Assembly (NCBI GenBank): GCA_036525535.1
Contig: DATDAH010000160.1
Location: 1-60,434 of the forward strand
Source: DATDAH01 sp036525535
GTDB lineage: Bacteria > Actinomycetota > Acidimicrobiia > Acidimicrobiales > DATDAH01
DNA length: 60,434 nucleotides
Reading direction: 5' to 3'
In this document: positions 14,794 through 22,722 of the stretch, piece after piece
Numbering within the stretch: position 1 is the stretch's first letter
How the letters are laid out: every line of letters begins with the position of its first letter
Position numbers and translations under genes: made by a program
The notes under the pieces: generated by a model
Seen by the model: the letters and a program-made list of their open reading frames with translations, nothing else
The model's database searches: none
What the model was told of the DNA's origin: nothing

Positions 14794-16911
14794 TCAGCGC
14801 CGAGTGTCGGGGCGGCGGGACGGCGCCACCGCGGGACCGGACGCTTCCGCTCCGGCCTCGGTCAGCGCCGGCTTGTGGGTGGTGAACAGCCACTCGTGGA
14901 ACAGCGTGTCCAGCTGTCGGCCCGACACCCTCTCGGCCAGCGCCTGGAAGTTGTGGGTCGTGTTGGGGCGGCCCACCGGGGCCGCGGCCCACCGGCGCAT
15001 GATCGTGAAGAAGTCGGCATTGCCGACCTCGAGGCGCAGGGCGTGCAGGGTCATGCCGCCCCGGAGGTAGACGGGCGCGTCGAAGAGATGCCTCGGGCCG
15101 GGGTCGCCGACCCGCAGGTGCCAGAGCGGGTCGCCCGCGGGGGTGCTGTAGTAGAAGTCGAAGATCTCCTGCGCCGTGGCCAAGCCCTCACGCTGGGCCC
15201 ACAGCCACTCCGCGTAGGTGGCGAAGCCCTCGTTCAGCCAGATGTGCTGCCAGGCCGACACCGCGACCCGGTCGCCGTACCACTGGTGGGCCAACTCGTG
15301 GACGATCGTGCTCTCGGCCCCGATCGGGTCCCCGAAGATCTCGGGCGGATAGATGGGGCGGGTCTGGTTCTCCAGGGCGAAGCCGAGGCCGGTGAAGTCG
15401 TCGACGATCCCGCCGCCGTCCGCGAACGGGTAGGGCCCGAACCGGGTGGACAGGAAGCTGAGCATCTCGGGCTGGCGGGCCAGCGCCGTCTGCGCCACGA
15501 CGCCCGCAGGGGTCGGACCATCGGCCGCGGTCCCGGTGATCCAGTCGTTGACGTTGGTGTCGCTACCCGGCGGCGCGCCGGGGACCTGCCAACCGTCCAG
15601 CTCGTCACCGTCGGTCTCGAAGGACGTCGTGCCCTCGCCGGTCGACACCTCGATGTCGTCGACGGCCACGCCGGGGCCCTGGACGGTGTCATCGCTGATG
15701 TAGCTGATCGACACCTCCGCCGTGCTCCCGGCGAAGTCCGCCAGGTCGACCGACCACTGCTCCCAGCCGTCGCTGCTGCCGCTGACCGCGTTCCACACCC
15801 CCGTGGTGCCCGCCGGCGTGCACCCACCGCCGCTGGGGGCCTGGTAGCGGGTCAGGCGCGGGTGCAGGCCGAGCCAGTACGGGCACGAGTCACCGGTGTC
15901 GTCCGACGTGTGGCCGTTGAGGTCCGGCAGCGTGGTGTAGTCGGTCTCGCCGTCGGTGCGGGCTTCGACGGCGACGAAGTCCCAGTTGGTCTCGGTCTGC
16001 CGGTTCACCCAGAAGGAGAGGGTGGCCCCTCCACCGGGAACGGCGATCGTCCGGCGCAGGCGCTTGAAGGTGGCGCCCTCGGGGGCGGCCTGCGAGAAGG
16101 CGAAGCGGGTCCCCGTGTGCGGGGCCACGGGCGTCAACAGGTCGGTGTCGACGGCGTCGACATAGTCGATCCCGCCGGGACGACCCCGAGGATCGCTGTA
16201 CTCGGTCAGGTCGAACTCGCCGATGTCGACGGTGGCCAGGTACGGGGCCATGGGCGCCGGCGCGTTCCACACCCACGTGGACAGGCCGGCGTCGCTCTCC
16301 TGGCTCACCAGGGCGCCGTTGGCCACCACCTCGAGGCCGTCGGGGACCGTGACCTCGAACCGGAACCGGGCCTTGTCGCGGGGGTGGTCGTTGGCCGGGA
16401 ACCAGACGGCGGCCACATGAGGCTCGCCGGCCACCAGAACCCCGTCGTCGGTCGGGAGCCACCCACCCCCGCCATCGATGGCGGGCAGCGGCTGCGGGAT
16501 GCCGCTGTAGTCCACGACGACCCGGACCCGTTCGCCATGGGCGATCCCGCCGCTCGGCGTGATCCTCAGCTCGCCGTTGCCCCTCTGGAACGTCGCGGCC
16601 ACGCCGTCGACGGTCACGCTGTGCACGGTCAGGCCATCGAGGTCGAAGTTGAAGCGGGACAGGTTCCGCTTGGCCCGGAGGTCGATGGTGGCCAGGCCGG
16701 TGAGCACGTCGGTGTCCGGGTCGTAGCCCAGCTCCAGGTCATAGGCGCCGACGTCGTAGCCCCCGTTGCCGTCGAGGGGGAAGTACGGGTCGCCGATGCC
16801 GGGCGCGCCCTGCTGGTACGACGGCGGGAGGGCCTCGGCCGGGCCGGTGGCGCTGACGATCGGCAGGAGGAGGACGGCGAGGACGACCGCGAACAGGGTG
16901 GGGCGCTTCAC
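14794..16911 (-). CDS. secreted M1-family metallopeptidase with an inserted jelly-roll-like domain
   Basis: 705 residues with a signal peptide (residues 1-28, ending A-E-A). The gluzincin site is H-E-L-A-H-Q-W-Y-G near residue 537, with the third ligand in W-L-N-E-G-F-A-T-Y about 19 residues on; F-A-L-E-N-Q-T-R (the GxMEN equivalent) precedes it. The N-terminal beta-domain is interrupted between about residues 265 and 460 by a segment rich in Thr, Ser and Asp (S-F-W-V-N-R-Q-T-E-T-N-W-D, then W-S-V-D-L-A-D-F-A-G) that looks like the immune-inhibitor-A/MAM-type beta-sandwich found in some actinobacterial M1 enzymes. It starts at GTG. It is an extracellular aminopeptidase, substrate unknown. Confidence 0.9.
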   Translation of the reverse strand: MKRPTLFAVVLAVLLLPIVSATGPAEALPPSYQQGAPGIGDPYFPLDGNGGYDVGAYDLELGYDPDTDVLTGLATIDLRAKRNLSRFNFDLDGLTVHSVTVDGVAATFQRGNGELRITPSGGIAHGERVRVVVDYSGIPQPLPAIDGGGGWLPTDDGVLVAGEPHVAAVWFPANDHPRDKARFRFEVTVPDGLEVVANGALVSQESDAGLSTWVWNAPAPMAPYLATVDIGEFDLTEYSDPRGRPGGIDYVDAVDTDLLTPVAPHTGTRFAFSQAAPEGATFKRLRRTIAVPGGGATLSFWVNRQTETNWDFVAVEARTDGETDYTTLPDLNGHTSDDTGDSCPYWLGLHPRLTRYQAPSGGGCTPAGTTGVWNAVSGSSDGWEQWSVDLADFAGSTAEVSISYISDDTVQGPGVAVDDIEVSTGEGTTSFETDGDELDGWQVPGAPPGSDTNVNDWITGTAADGPTPAGVVAQTALARQPEMLSFLSTRFGPYPFADGGGIVDDFTGLGFALENQTRPIYPPEIFGDPIGAESTIVHELAHQWYGDRVAVSAWQHIWLNEGFATYAEWLWAQREGLATAQEIFDFYYSTPAGDPLWHLRVGDPGPRHLFDAPVYLRGGMTLHALRLEVGNADFFTIMRRWAAAPVGRPNTTHNFQALAERVSGRQLDTLFHEWLFTTHKPALTEAGAEASGPAVAPSRRPDTRR

Positions 16912-16965
16912 CAGCGCAGACTATGCCGACCTCGTGGCGGCGGCCAGAGCCCCACCCGCCCGGGC

Positions 16966-17769
16966 TCAGACGGGGACGACGAGCGCGATGGTGAGGTCGT
17001 CGTCGACACGACCGGAAACCGTGGGGGTCTGCTGGTCGACGCCGTCGCTGAACACCATGTCGGTGGCCAAGGACGTCCGGGCCAGATTGCTCACGCTCTG
17101 CTCGTACCCCGTGGTGCCGTAGACCTCGTCACAGGCGCCCTCCGGCAGGGCGATCTGTGAGGTGGTCAGCAGGGTGCCGCCGCTGGTGGCCGCGTCCAGG
17201 CTCTCGTACACCTCGAAGTGGATGTGGGGCCAACGCCCGTCGTAGGCCGCGGGGAAGATGCTGGTGAACCGGAGGCGCCCGTCGGCGCCGGCCTCCTGCA
17301 CGCCCCGCAGGTAGTTCTGGTCGGTGACGCCCTCGGAGTAGAGGGAGTAGCCGCCCTCCCGGGTGCAGTGCCACACGTAGACGGTGGCGCCGGGGAGCGG
17401 GGCGCCCGAGCCCGCTTCGACCACGGTCAGGTCGATGGCCAGGGGCACGCCGTCGGCCCTGCCCGTGTAGTCACCGAAGCTGGTGGTGATGTCGGAGCGG
17501 ACGACGCCGCTCTCCGTCAGCACGTTCGGGCCGTTGGAGCCGTCGCCAGGAAACGGCCCACCCGTCTCCTGGGGGATGGCGCTGTCGGTGTCCGCCGCGG
17601 CGACCGCGGACCCGGCGTCGTCACCACCACGGGTGGCGCATCCGGCCAGGGTGACCAGGCCGATCCCGCCGAGGAGCTGCAGGGCCCGACGGCGACCGAC
17701 CAGGACCGGCAGGTCGACGGCCAGGCCCCCGTCGTGGGCCTCGTGATCGTGGGCTTCGTTTTGGTGCAT
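16966..17769 (-). CDS. Tat-exported lipoprotein of the intradiol ring-cleavage dioxygenase family
   Basis: 267 residues if started at the ATG at 17769; GTG 17790 and ATG 17781 are in-frame alternatives. A His-rich N-terminus is followed by G-R-R-R-A-L-Q-L-L-G-G, a hydrophobic stretch and the lipobox L-A-G-C, so it looks like a twin-arginine lipoprotein. The dioxygenase core has Y-V-W-H-C-T-R-E-G-G-Y-S-L-Y and A-A-Y-D-G-R-W-P-H-I-H-F, giving the two Tyr and two His expected for the non-haem Fe(III) site. Its aromatic substrate is unknown; extracytoplasmic members are common in Actinobacteria and uncharacterised. Confidence 0.87.
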   Translation of the reverse strand: MHQNEAHDHEAHDGGLAVDLPVLVGRRRALQLLGGIGLVTLAGCATRGGDDAGSAVAAADTDSAIPQETGGPFPGDGSNGPNVLTESGVVRSDITTSFGDYTGRADGVPLAIDLTVVEAGSGAPLPGATVYVWHCTREGGYSLYSEGVTDQNYLRGVQEAGADGRLRFTSIFPAAYDGRWPHIHFEVYESLDAATSGGTLLTTSQIALPEGACDEVYGTTGYEQSVSNLARTSLATDMVFSDGVDQQTPTVSGRVDDDLTIALVVPV

Positions 17770-17848
17770 GGAGGAGCACATCAGGTCCACCCGCGCGACT
17801 CCCGCAGAGCCGGCTGCGAGGTTCCTGGGAGTCAGGGCGACCGCGTGC

Positions 17849-18892
17849 TCATTCCTCGTCGACGTCCACGACGGCGTCGTTCGGGGGCAGGATCCCTGCC
17901 GCCCGGTCCCGCTTGTCGGCCCGGAGCGAGGCCACGATGGCCGCGGTCAGGACGGCGAAGATGACTCCGAGCGAGACGACCGTGGGCACGTGGATCTCGA
18001 AGGGATCACCGATGAGCAGCATCTTCATCCCGACGAAGGCCAGGATCACGCCGAGGCCGACGTTGAGGTAGCGGAACTTGCCCTGCATGCCGCCCAGCAG
18101 GAAGTAGAGCGAGCGCAGGCCCAGGATGGCGAAGGCGTTCGAGGAGAAGACGATGAAGGTCTCCCGGCTGACGGCCAGGATGGCGGGCACCGAGTCGACG
18201 GCGAAGACCACGTCGGTGGCTTCGATGAGGATCAGGATGGCGAAGAGCGGCGTGGCCAGCCGCTTGCCGTTCTGGACGGTGAACAGCTTCTGGCCGTCGT
18301 ACTCCGGCGTGGACGGCACCAGGCGGCGGACCGTCCGCATGGTGAAGCTCTTCTCGTAGTCCACGACCTCGCTCTCGTCGTGGCGGGCGATCTTCCACGC
18401 GGTGTAGAGCAGGAACGCGCCGAAGACGTACAGGATCCAGTCGAACTGCTCGATGAGCGAGACCCCGGCGAAGATGAATATCCCCCGGAGGACGAGCGCG
18501 CCGAAGATGCCCCAGAAGAGGACCCGGAACTGGTACTGCTTCGGCACGGCGAAGAACGAGAAGATCACGGCCCAGACGAAGACGTTGTCGACCGACAGGC
18601 TCTTCTCGATCAGGAACCCGGCGTAGTACTCGGCCCCGGCCTGACCCCCCTGCCAGGCGAGGATGACCAGGCCAAAGGCCAGGCCGATCGAGATCCACAC
18701 CGCCGACTCGATGGCCGCCTCCTTGATGGAGATGACGTGGGCGGTCTTGTGGACCAGCAGGAGGTCGATGATCAGCATCGCCGTGATGGCCCCGATGAGG
18801 GCGACCCACGCCCAGACGGGGGTGTGGAAGCTGGCGAAGTTCTCGCTGCCCGCCGCGGTGCTGGCCACCAGGGGAGTGAGGACGCTGGTCAT
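17849..18892 (-). CDS. TerC/Alx-family integral membrane protein, probable Mn exporter
   Basis: 347 residues with seven to nine membrane segments. Family motifs: F-L-I-E-K-S-L-S-V-D-N-V-F-V-W near residue 88 and I-E-A-T-D-V-V-F-A-V-D-S-V-P-A-I near residue 215, with the paired Asp residues conserved in both. GAGGAG precedes the ATG by about 6 nt. The 5' leader contains a yybP-ykoY manganese riboswitch, which fits the Mn(II) export role shown for Alx/MntP/TerC relatives. The C-terminus is a charged cytoplasmic tail of about 25 residues. It is monocistronic. Confidence 0.92.
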   Translation of the reverse strand: MTSVLTPLVASTAAGSENFASFHTPVWAWVALIGAITAMLIIDLLLVHKTAHVISIKEAAIESAVWISIGLAFGLVILAWQGGQAGAEYYAGFLIEKSLSVDNVFVWAVIFSFFAVPKQYQFRVLFWGIFGALVLRGIFIFAGVSLIEQFDWILYVFGAFLLYTAWKIARHDESEVVDYEKSFTMRTVRRLVPSTPEYDGQKLFTVQNGKRLATPLFAILILIEATDVVFAVDSVPAILAVSRETFIVFSSNAFAILGLRSLYFLLGGMQGKFRYLNVGLGVILAFVGMKMLLIGDPFEIHVPTVVSLGVIFAVLTAAIVASLRADKRDRAAGILPPNDAVVDVDEE

Positions 18893-18920
18893 GGGGTCTC
18901 CTCGGTCAGACGGGGGTCGT

Positions 18921-19050
18921 CTGCCGAAGGTCTCTCCCACCCGCCGGGAGGCGGGCCGCTCGCCCGGGCGCTGAGGCCGTACTGACGAAACGAGCGTGAC
19001 ACCGGTCCGCCGGGGCGGTCCGAGGCCGGGGATACTCCCCTTCAGCTTGC
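18921..19050 (-). ncRNA. yybP-ykoY manganese riboswitch
   Basis: On the minus strand the leader runs from GCTGAAGGGGAGTA (from 19046) to GGGAGAGACCTTCGGC (to 18923). The outer helix GCTGAAGG/CCTTCGGC closes the element (one G-U pair), the conserved GGGGAGTA follows its 5' strand, and CGTCAGTACG supplies the L3 signature. Both conserved Mn-binding loops are thus recognisable. It lies about 30 nt upstream of the TerC start. TAGACT (19057-19062 on the minus strand) is a suitable -10 element just before it. Such leaders switch on Mn exporters when Mn(II) is high. Confidence 0.88.
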
Positions 19051-19089
19051 GGGCCGAGTCTACGCCCCGCGGATGCCAGAGTGACCGGG

Positions 19090-20607
19090 ATGGACACGAC
19101 GACGGGGAGCGTCCCCGGACCGGCGGGCAGGCTGACCCGGGGCCAGGAGAACCGCGCCCTCGTCGCGCTCGCCCTGCCCGTCCTGCTCATCTCGATGGAC
19201 GCCACCATCCTCGGCTTCGCCGTGCCCCGGTTGAGCGAGGACCTCGAGCCGACCAGTGCCGAGCTGCTCTGGATCATCGACATCTACTCCTTCGTGCTCA
19301 GCGGCCTGCTCATCACCATGGGCAACGTCGGGGACCGCATCGGGCGACGGCGGCTCCTCCTCTACGGGGCCGCCGCGTTCAGCGTGGCCTCGTTGGCCGC
19401 CGCCTTCGCCCCGACGCCGCTGGCCCTGATCGGGGCTCGGGCCTTGTTGGGCGTGGCCGGGGCGACGCTGATGCCGTCGACCCTCTCGCTGATCCGCAAC
19501 ATCTTCATGGACGACCGGCGCCGACAGTTCGCGGTCGCCGTCTGGGCCACCATGTTCTCGGTCGGCGCTGTCGTCGGCCCGATCGCCGGTGGCCTCCTGC
19601 TCGAGCACTTCTGGTGGGGCTCGGTCTTCCTGGTGGGCGTCCCCGTGACCACCGCCCTGCTCCTGATCGGCCCCCGGGTGATCCCCGAGTCCCGCGACCC
19701 CGACCCCGGCCCCTTCGACATCCTCAGCTCGGCGCTGTCCATGGCCACCATCCTCCCGCTGGTGTTCGGCATGAAGACGGTGGCCGAGCGGGGTTGGGCG
19801 ACGGTCGTGGCCCCGTCCGTGGTCATCGGCCTCGTCGCGGGCTGGGCCTTCGTGCGCCGCCAGCGCGTCCTGGCCGTGCCGATGATCGACCTGTCGCTGT
19901 TCGCCGTGCCCAAGTTCCGGGTGGCCATCACCGGCAACCTGCTGACGTGCGTCGGCTTCGCCGGCTCGACGTTCTTCGTCACCCAGTACCTCCAGCTGGT
20001 CCTGGGCCTCTCCCCCACCCGGGCCGCCCTGCAGCTCCTGCCGGGGGCGGCCGCCGGCGTGATCTCGACGATGTCGGCGCCGGCCATGACCCGGCGGTTC
20101 GGCACCTTCGCCGTCATCACGACCGGGCTGGCCACCGGGGCCTTGGGCTTTCTCCTCCTGACGCAGCTCACCGTGGGCAGCTCGCTGGTCCCGGTGACCG
20201 TCGCCCTGGTGATCATCGAAGGCGGGCTCTGCGCGGCCATCACCGTGGCCATCGACGCCATCATCAGCTCAGTCCCCCCCGAGAAGGCGGGGGCCGGGGC
20301 CTCGGTGTCAGAGACCGCCAACGAGCTGGGCGTGGCCCTCGGCACCGCGGTCTTGGGGAGCATCCTCACCGCCACCTACCGGCGGCAGCTCGACGACATC
20401 GCCGTCCCCACGGTCACCCTGGACGAGGCCCGCGAAACGCTCGGGGCGGCGCACGTGGCGGCGAGCGACCTCGGTGGGCCGTTGGGTGACGCCCTTCGGT
20501 CCGCCGCCGACGTCGCCTTCACCGACGGCCTCCGGTTGGCGTCCGCGGTGGCCGCCGTCCTCCTGGCCGCGGTCAGCATCGCCAGCTGGCGCGTCTCCCA
20601 CCGCTGA
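19090..20607 (+). CDS. MFS drug exporter, DHA2 (14-TM) type
   Basis: 505 residues, about fourteen membrane segments. The N-terminal signature L-D-A-T-I-L form (here S-M-D-A-T-I-L-G-F-A-V-P) and motif A (G-N-V-G-D-R-I-G-R-R-R) identify the DHA2/SmvA-QacA group of proton-driven exporters. The ATG at 19090 lies 7 nt after CAGAGT; an in-frame GTG at 19081 is the alternative. It diverges from the Mn-riboswitch leader with only about 28 bp between the two putative promoters. A strong hairpin 6 bp after the stop is the likely terminator. The substrate is unknown. Confidence 0.9.
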   Translation: MDTTTGSVPGPAGRLTRGQENRALVALALPVLLISMDATILGFAVPRLSEDLEPTSAELLWIIDIYSFVLSGLLITMGNVGDRIGRRRLLLYGAAAFSVASLAAAFAPTPLALIGARALLGVAGATLMPSTLSLIRNIFMDDRRRQFAVAVWATMFSVGAVVGPIAGGLLLEHFWWGSVFLVGVPVTTALLLIGPRVIPESRDPDPGPFDILSSALSMATILPLVFGMKTVAERGWATVVAPSVVIGLVAGWAFVRRQRVLAVPMIDLSLFAVPKFRVAITGNLLTCVGFAGSTFFVTQYLQLVLGLSPTRAALQLLPGAAAGVISTMSAPAMTRRFGTFAVITTGLATGALGFLLLTQLTVGSSLVPVTVALVIIEGGLCAAITVAIDAIISSVPPEKAGAGASVSETANELGVALGTAVLGSILTATYRRQLDDIAVPTVTLDEARETLGAAHVAASDLGGPLGDALRSAADVAFTDGLRLASAVAAVLLAAVSIASWRVSHR

Positions 20608-20613
20608 CCCACC

Positions 20614-20663
20614 GTTCTGGCCCCTGAACCTTGCGGCCCAACGCGAGTTTCAGGGGCCAGAAC
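20614..20663. repeat. 15-bp perfect inverted repeat, hairpin (terminator-like; TTCTGG...CCAGAA family)
   Basis: GTTCTGGCCCCTGAA at 20614-20628 is exactly complementary to TTCAGGGGCCAGAAC at 20649-20663, and the loop contains a further CTTGCG/CGCGAG stem (one G-U). There is no T-run. It sits between the MFS stop and the META lipoprotein. A second hairpin with the same outer TTCTGGC...GCCAGAA ends but a different inner stem lies at 34566-34613. Confidence 0.75.
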
Positions 20664-20698
20664 CGATGGGAAGCGGGGTGGGGCTAGCTTCGGCGGCC

Positions 20699-21151
20699 AT
20701 GCGACGGCTCATGGCTCTTCTCCTGTTCGCGGTCCTGCTGGCCGCAGCGTGCGGTGACGACAGTGGGGGCGACGACGCCTCCAGTGACGACAGCTCCGGT
20801 GGTGGCAATCCGGCCGCGGCGGAGGACGTCGACGGTCAGACGTTCGCTTCCATCGGGAGCACCGGCCACGAACTGGTCGCCGACACTGTGGTCAGCCTGA
20901 CCTTCACGGACGGGACCGTCTCGTTCTCGGCCGGCTGCAACAGCATGAACGCCGGCTACGAGCTGACCGACGGGACCCTCGGGCTGACCTCCGAGGTCGC
21001 CGGGACCATGATGGCGTGCCCGCCGGACCTGCAGGAGCAGGACGACTGGCTCTCGGGCTTCATGGCCGCCGGCCCCACGGCCACCATCGACGGTGACGTG
21101 CTCACACTGGTCGGCGGGGACGAGACCCTGGAGCTGGCCGCGGCGTCGTGA
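20699..21151 (+). CDS. META-domain lipoprotein
   Basis: 150 residues: signal peptide with lipobox L-A-A-A-C, a Gly/Ser/Asp-rich linker to about residue 45, then one META (HslJ-like) domain with F-S-A-G-C-N-S-M-N-A-G-Y and M-M-A-C-P as the usual paired Cys segments. TAGCTT stands 8 nt before the ATG, so it is probably leaderless. META domains are surface proteins linked to stress or motility; the function is unknown here. The stop overlaps a GTG that opens a glutaminase remnant. Confidence 0.85.
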   Translation: MRRLMALLLFAVLLAAACGDDSGGDDASSDDSSGGGNPAAAEDVDGQTFASIGSTGHELVADTVVSLTFTDGTVSFSAGCNSMNAGYELTDGTLGLTSEVAGTMMACPPDLQEQDDWLSGFMAAGPTATIDGDVLTLVGGDETLELAAAS

Positions 21152-21375
21152 GCCCGACGCCGACCGGCCTCCCTGGCAAGAGCGGGGTCAGCGGTGGGAT
21201 CGTCACCATCGCCCCCGGCAAGGGTGGCGTGGGCACGTGGTCGCCGCCCCTCGACACGGCCGGCAACAGCGTGCGGGGCCAGGCCCTGACCCACCGCCTC
21301 TCCGAGGACCTCGGCCTGAACCTGTTCGCCTCCGAGGCCTACCGGACGCCCCGAGCGCTAGAGCGAGGCAGGTAG
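21148..21375 (+). pseudogene. glutaminase (GlsA family) 3' remnant
   Basis: The 75-codon frame contains G-L-P-G-K-S-G-V-S-G-G-I-V, P-G-K-G-G-V-G-T-W-S-P-P-L-D, A-G-N-S-V-R-G-Q and L-G-L-N-L-F-A-S. These are the last conserved blocks of serine-dependent glutaminase, in the right order. The full enzyme is over 300 residues and the upstream catalytic S-x-x-K region is absent, so this is a truncated gene. Residues after about 21340 no longer look like the family. The GTG at 21148 overlaps the META stop as GTGA, so it could still be translated as a short peptide. Confidence 0.7.
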
Positions 21376-21509
21376 CCGGGCCTCCACCGGGATCCCCAGC
21401 GGACCAGGCGGCGAAGCGCAGCAGCCGGCGACGAGGACGATCACTGCGTAGCAGGACCGGCCTCGGGCAGGGTGCGGGGCTGACGGATGTCTGAGGGCTG
21501 TCGGACTGC

Positions 21510-21569
21510 GGCGACGCGCCCACCCTCACCTCGGGTGGCGAGTCCCTCGAGCTGACGACGGCGTGGTGA
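21510..21569 (+). pseudogene. remnant of a second META-domain gene (last 19 codons)
   Basis: The frame ending TGA at 21567-21569 reads G-D-A-P-T-L-T-S-G-G-E-S-L-E-L-T-T-A-W. It aligns with the last residues of the intact META lipoprotein (G-D-V-L-T-L-V-G-G-D-E-T-L-E-L-A-A-A-S), and the nucleotides around both stops are also similar. It suggests a duplicated and eroded copy. The same bases encode the C-terminal tail of the minus-strand membrane protein. Confidence 0.45.
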
Positions 21570-22722
21570 GTCCGATCCCGGTCGTCTCGACCGGCGAGCG
21601 GCCCTCGCCCGACGAGGTCCGGCCATCGGCGAGCCGGGCCTCGCGTTCGGCCTCGAACCGGTCGTACAGGGTCACCAGCAGGCTGATGACCAGGGTGAAG
21701 AAGACCAGCGCGCCAGCGTTCAGGTCCTCGCGGGATGCGCGACCGAGGGTTCCGAACAGCCAGAGCAGGCTGGCGTTGACCACGAGCATGGTGAGCAACT
21801 GCGTGCCGGTGGAACGCCACCGGACCCCCCGACCCGTCAGCCAGTGACTCACCGTCGCGTTGGCGACGATCAGCAGGCCGACCCCGACCGCGGTCTGCAG
21901 GGGGCCCCGGTCGATGTCGGGCAGCACCGAGGCGAAGATCACGCAGATGAGACCGATGAGCGCCACCTTCTCGCCGGTCGGCAAGGACAGGATCCCGTCC
22001 CGGGCCCCCTGCGTGTCCGACGGCACCGGCTCGAGGTGGTCGGCGACCCGGACGGTCGTCGGCCAGTCGGGCGTCGGCACCTTGGCCCGCTGGCTTCGCC
22101 ACACCAGGGCGGCGCCGACGACGACCATTGCCAGCAGGCCGACGAACCAGAGGTTCTCGGCTATGGCCTCGCCCCAGGGGGTGGCGACCGGCACACCGAA
22201 CACGTCCTCCTTCATGAAGTCCGTGAAGTCCAGTTGGGCCACGTGGATCCACCACTCCTGCGGGAGCTTGATGACGATCCAGATGAAGGCGGCGAGACCG
22301 ATGAGCCCGCGGCGCGACAGGCGGCGGGGGTCCCACTTCAGCCGGATCGCCTCGTACGCGATGAAGAAGTACTCGAAGGTGTTGGGGAAGACCATCAAGA
22401 GCCACCGGTACCCGAGCAGCTCGAAGGCGACCACCCCGACGAGGCGGTAGTACCAGAGGAAGGCGCCGACGTGCTGCGCCGGGTCGTCGGTCCAGGTCCG
22501 GATCGTGGCCAGGTAGGCCATGGCCAGGTACCAGATGTCGAGGGCCTTGTCGTAGCCCTGGTAGTCGTCCAGAGACAGGTCGGTGGTCTTCTGCAGGATC
22601 GACTGGTCGGCGGCGTCGAGGACGAGGAGGGACAGGATCGTCGGCAGGGGGAAGATCGGGATCAGGAGGGGGAGCACCAGCCGGATCGCGATGATCAGGA
22701 AGACGATCAGCTCGTCGGTCAA
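21526..22722 (-). CDS. polytopic membrane protein of unknown function paired with DUF3556
   Basis: 398 residues with about nine hydrophobic segments. The N-terminal half has D-I-W-Y-L-A-M-A-Y and F-P-N-T-F-E-Y-F-F-I-A-Y-E-A; the last 45 residues are charged and disordered. TTG is the likely start because it shares TTGA with the stop of the DUF3556 gene. I do not recognise a named family. The fixed coupling to DUF3556 suggests a membrane complex. The distal tail overlaps an opposite-strand gene remnant, so the end of the protein may be poorly conserved. Confidence 0.7.
   Translation of the reverse strand: MTDELIVFLIIAIRLVLPLLIPIFPLPTILSLLVLDAADQSILQKTTDLSLDDYQGYDKALDIWYLAMAYLATIRTWTDDPAQHVGAFLWYYRLVGVVAFELLGYRWLLMVFPNTFEYFFIAYEAIRLKWDPRRLSRRGLIGLAAFIWIVIKLPQEWWIHVAQLDFTDFMKEDVFGVPVATPWGEAIAENLWFVGLLAMVVVGAALVWRSQRAKVPTPDWPTTVRVADHLEPVPSDTQGARDGILSLPTGEKVALIGLICVIFASVLPDIDRGPLQTAVGVGLLIVANATVSHWLTGRGVRWRSTGTQLLTMLVVNASLLWLFGTLGRASREDLNAGALVFFTLVISLLVTLYDRFEAEREARLADGRTSSGEGRSPVETTGIGLTTPSSARGTRHPR

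Noticed and set aside
14875..17160. 761-codon plus-strand open frame opposite the M1 peptidase
   Set aside because: Biased composition (Gly, Arg, Val, Ala, Asp), no motif, and it spans the start region of a well-supported gene.
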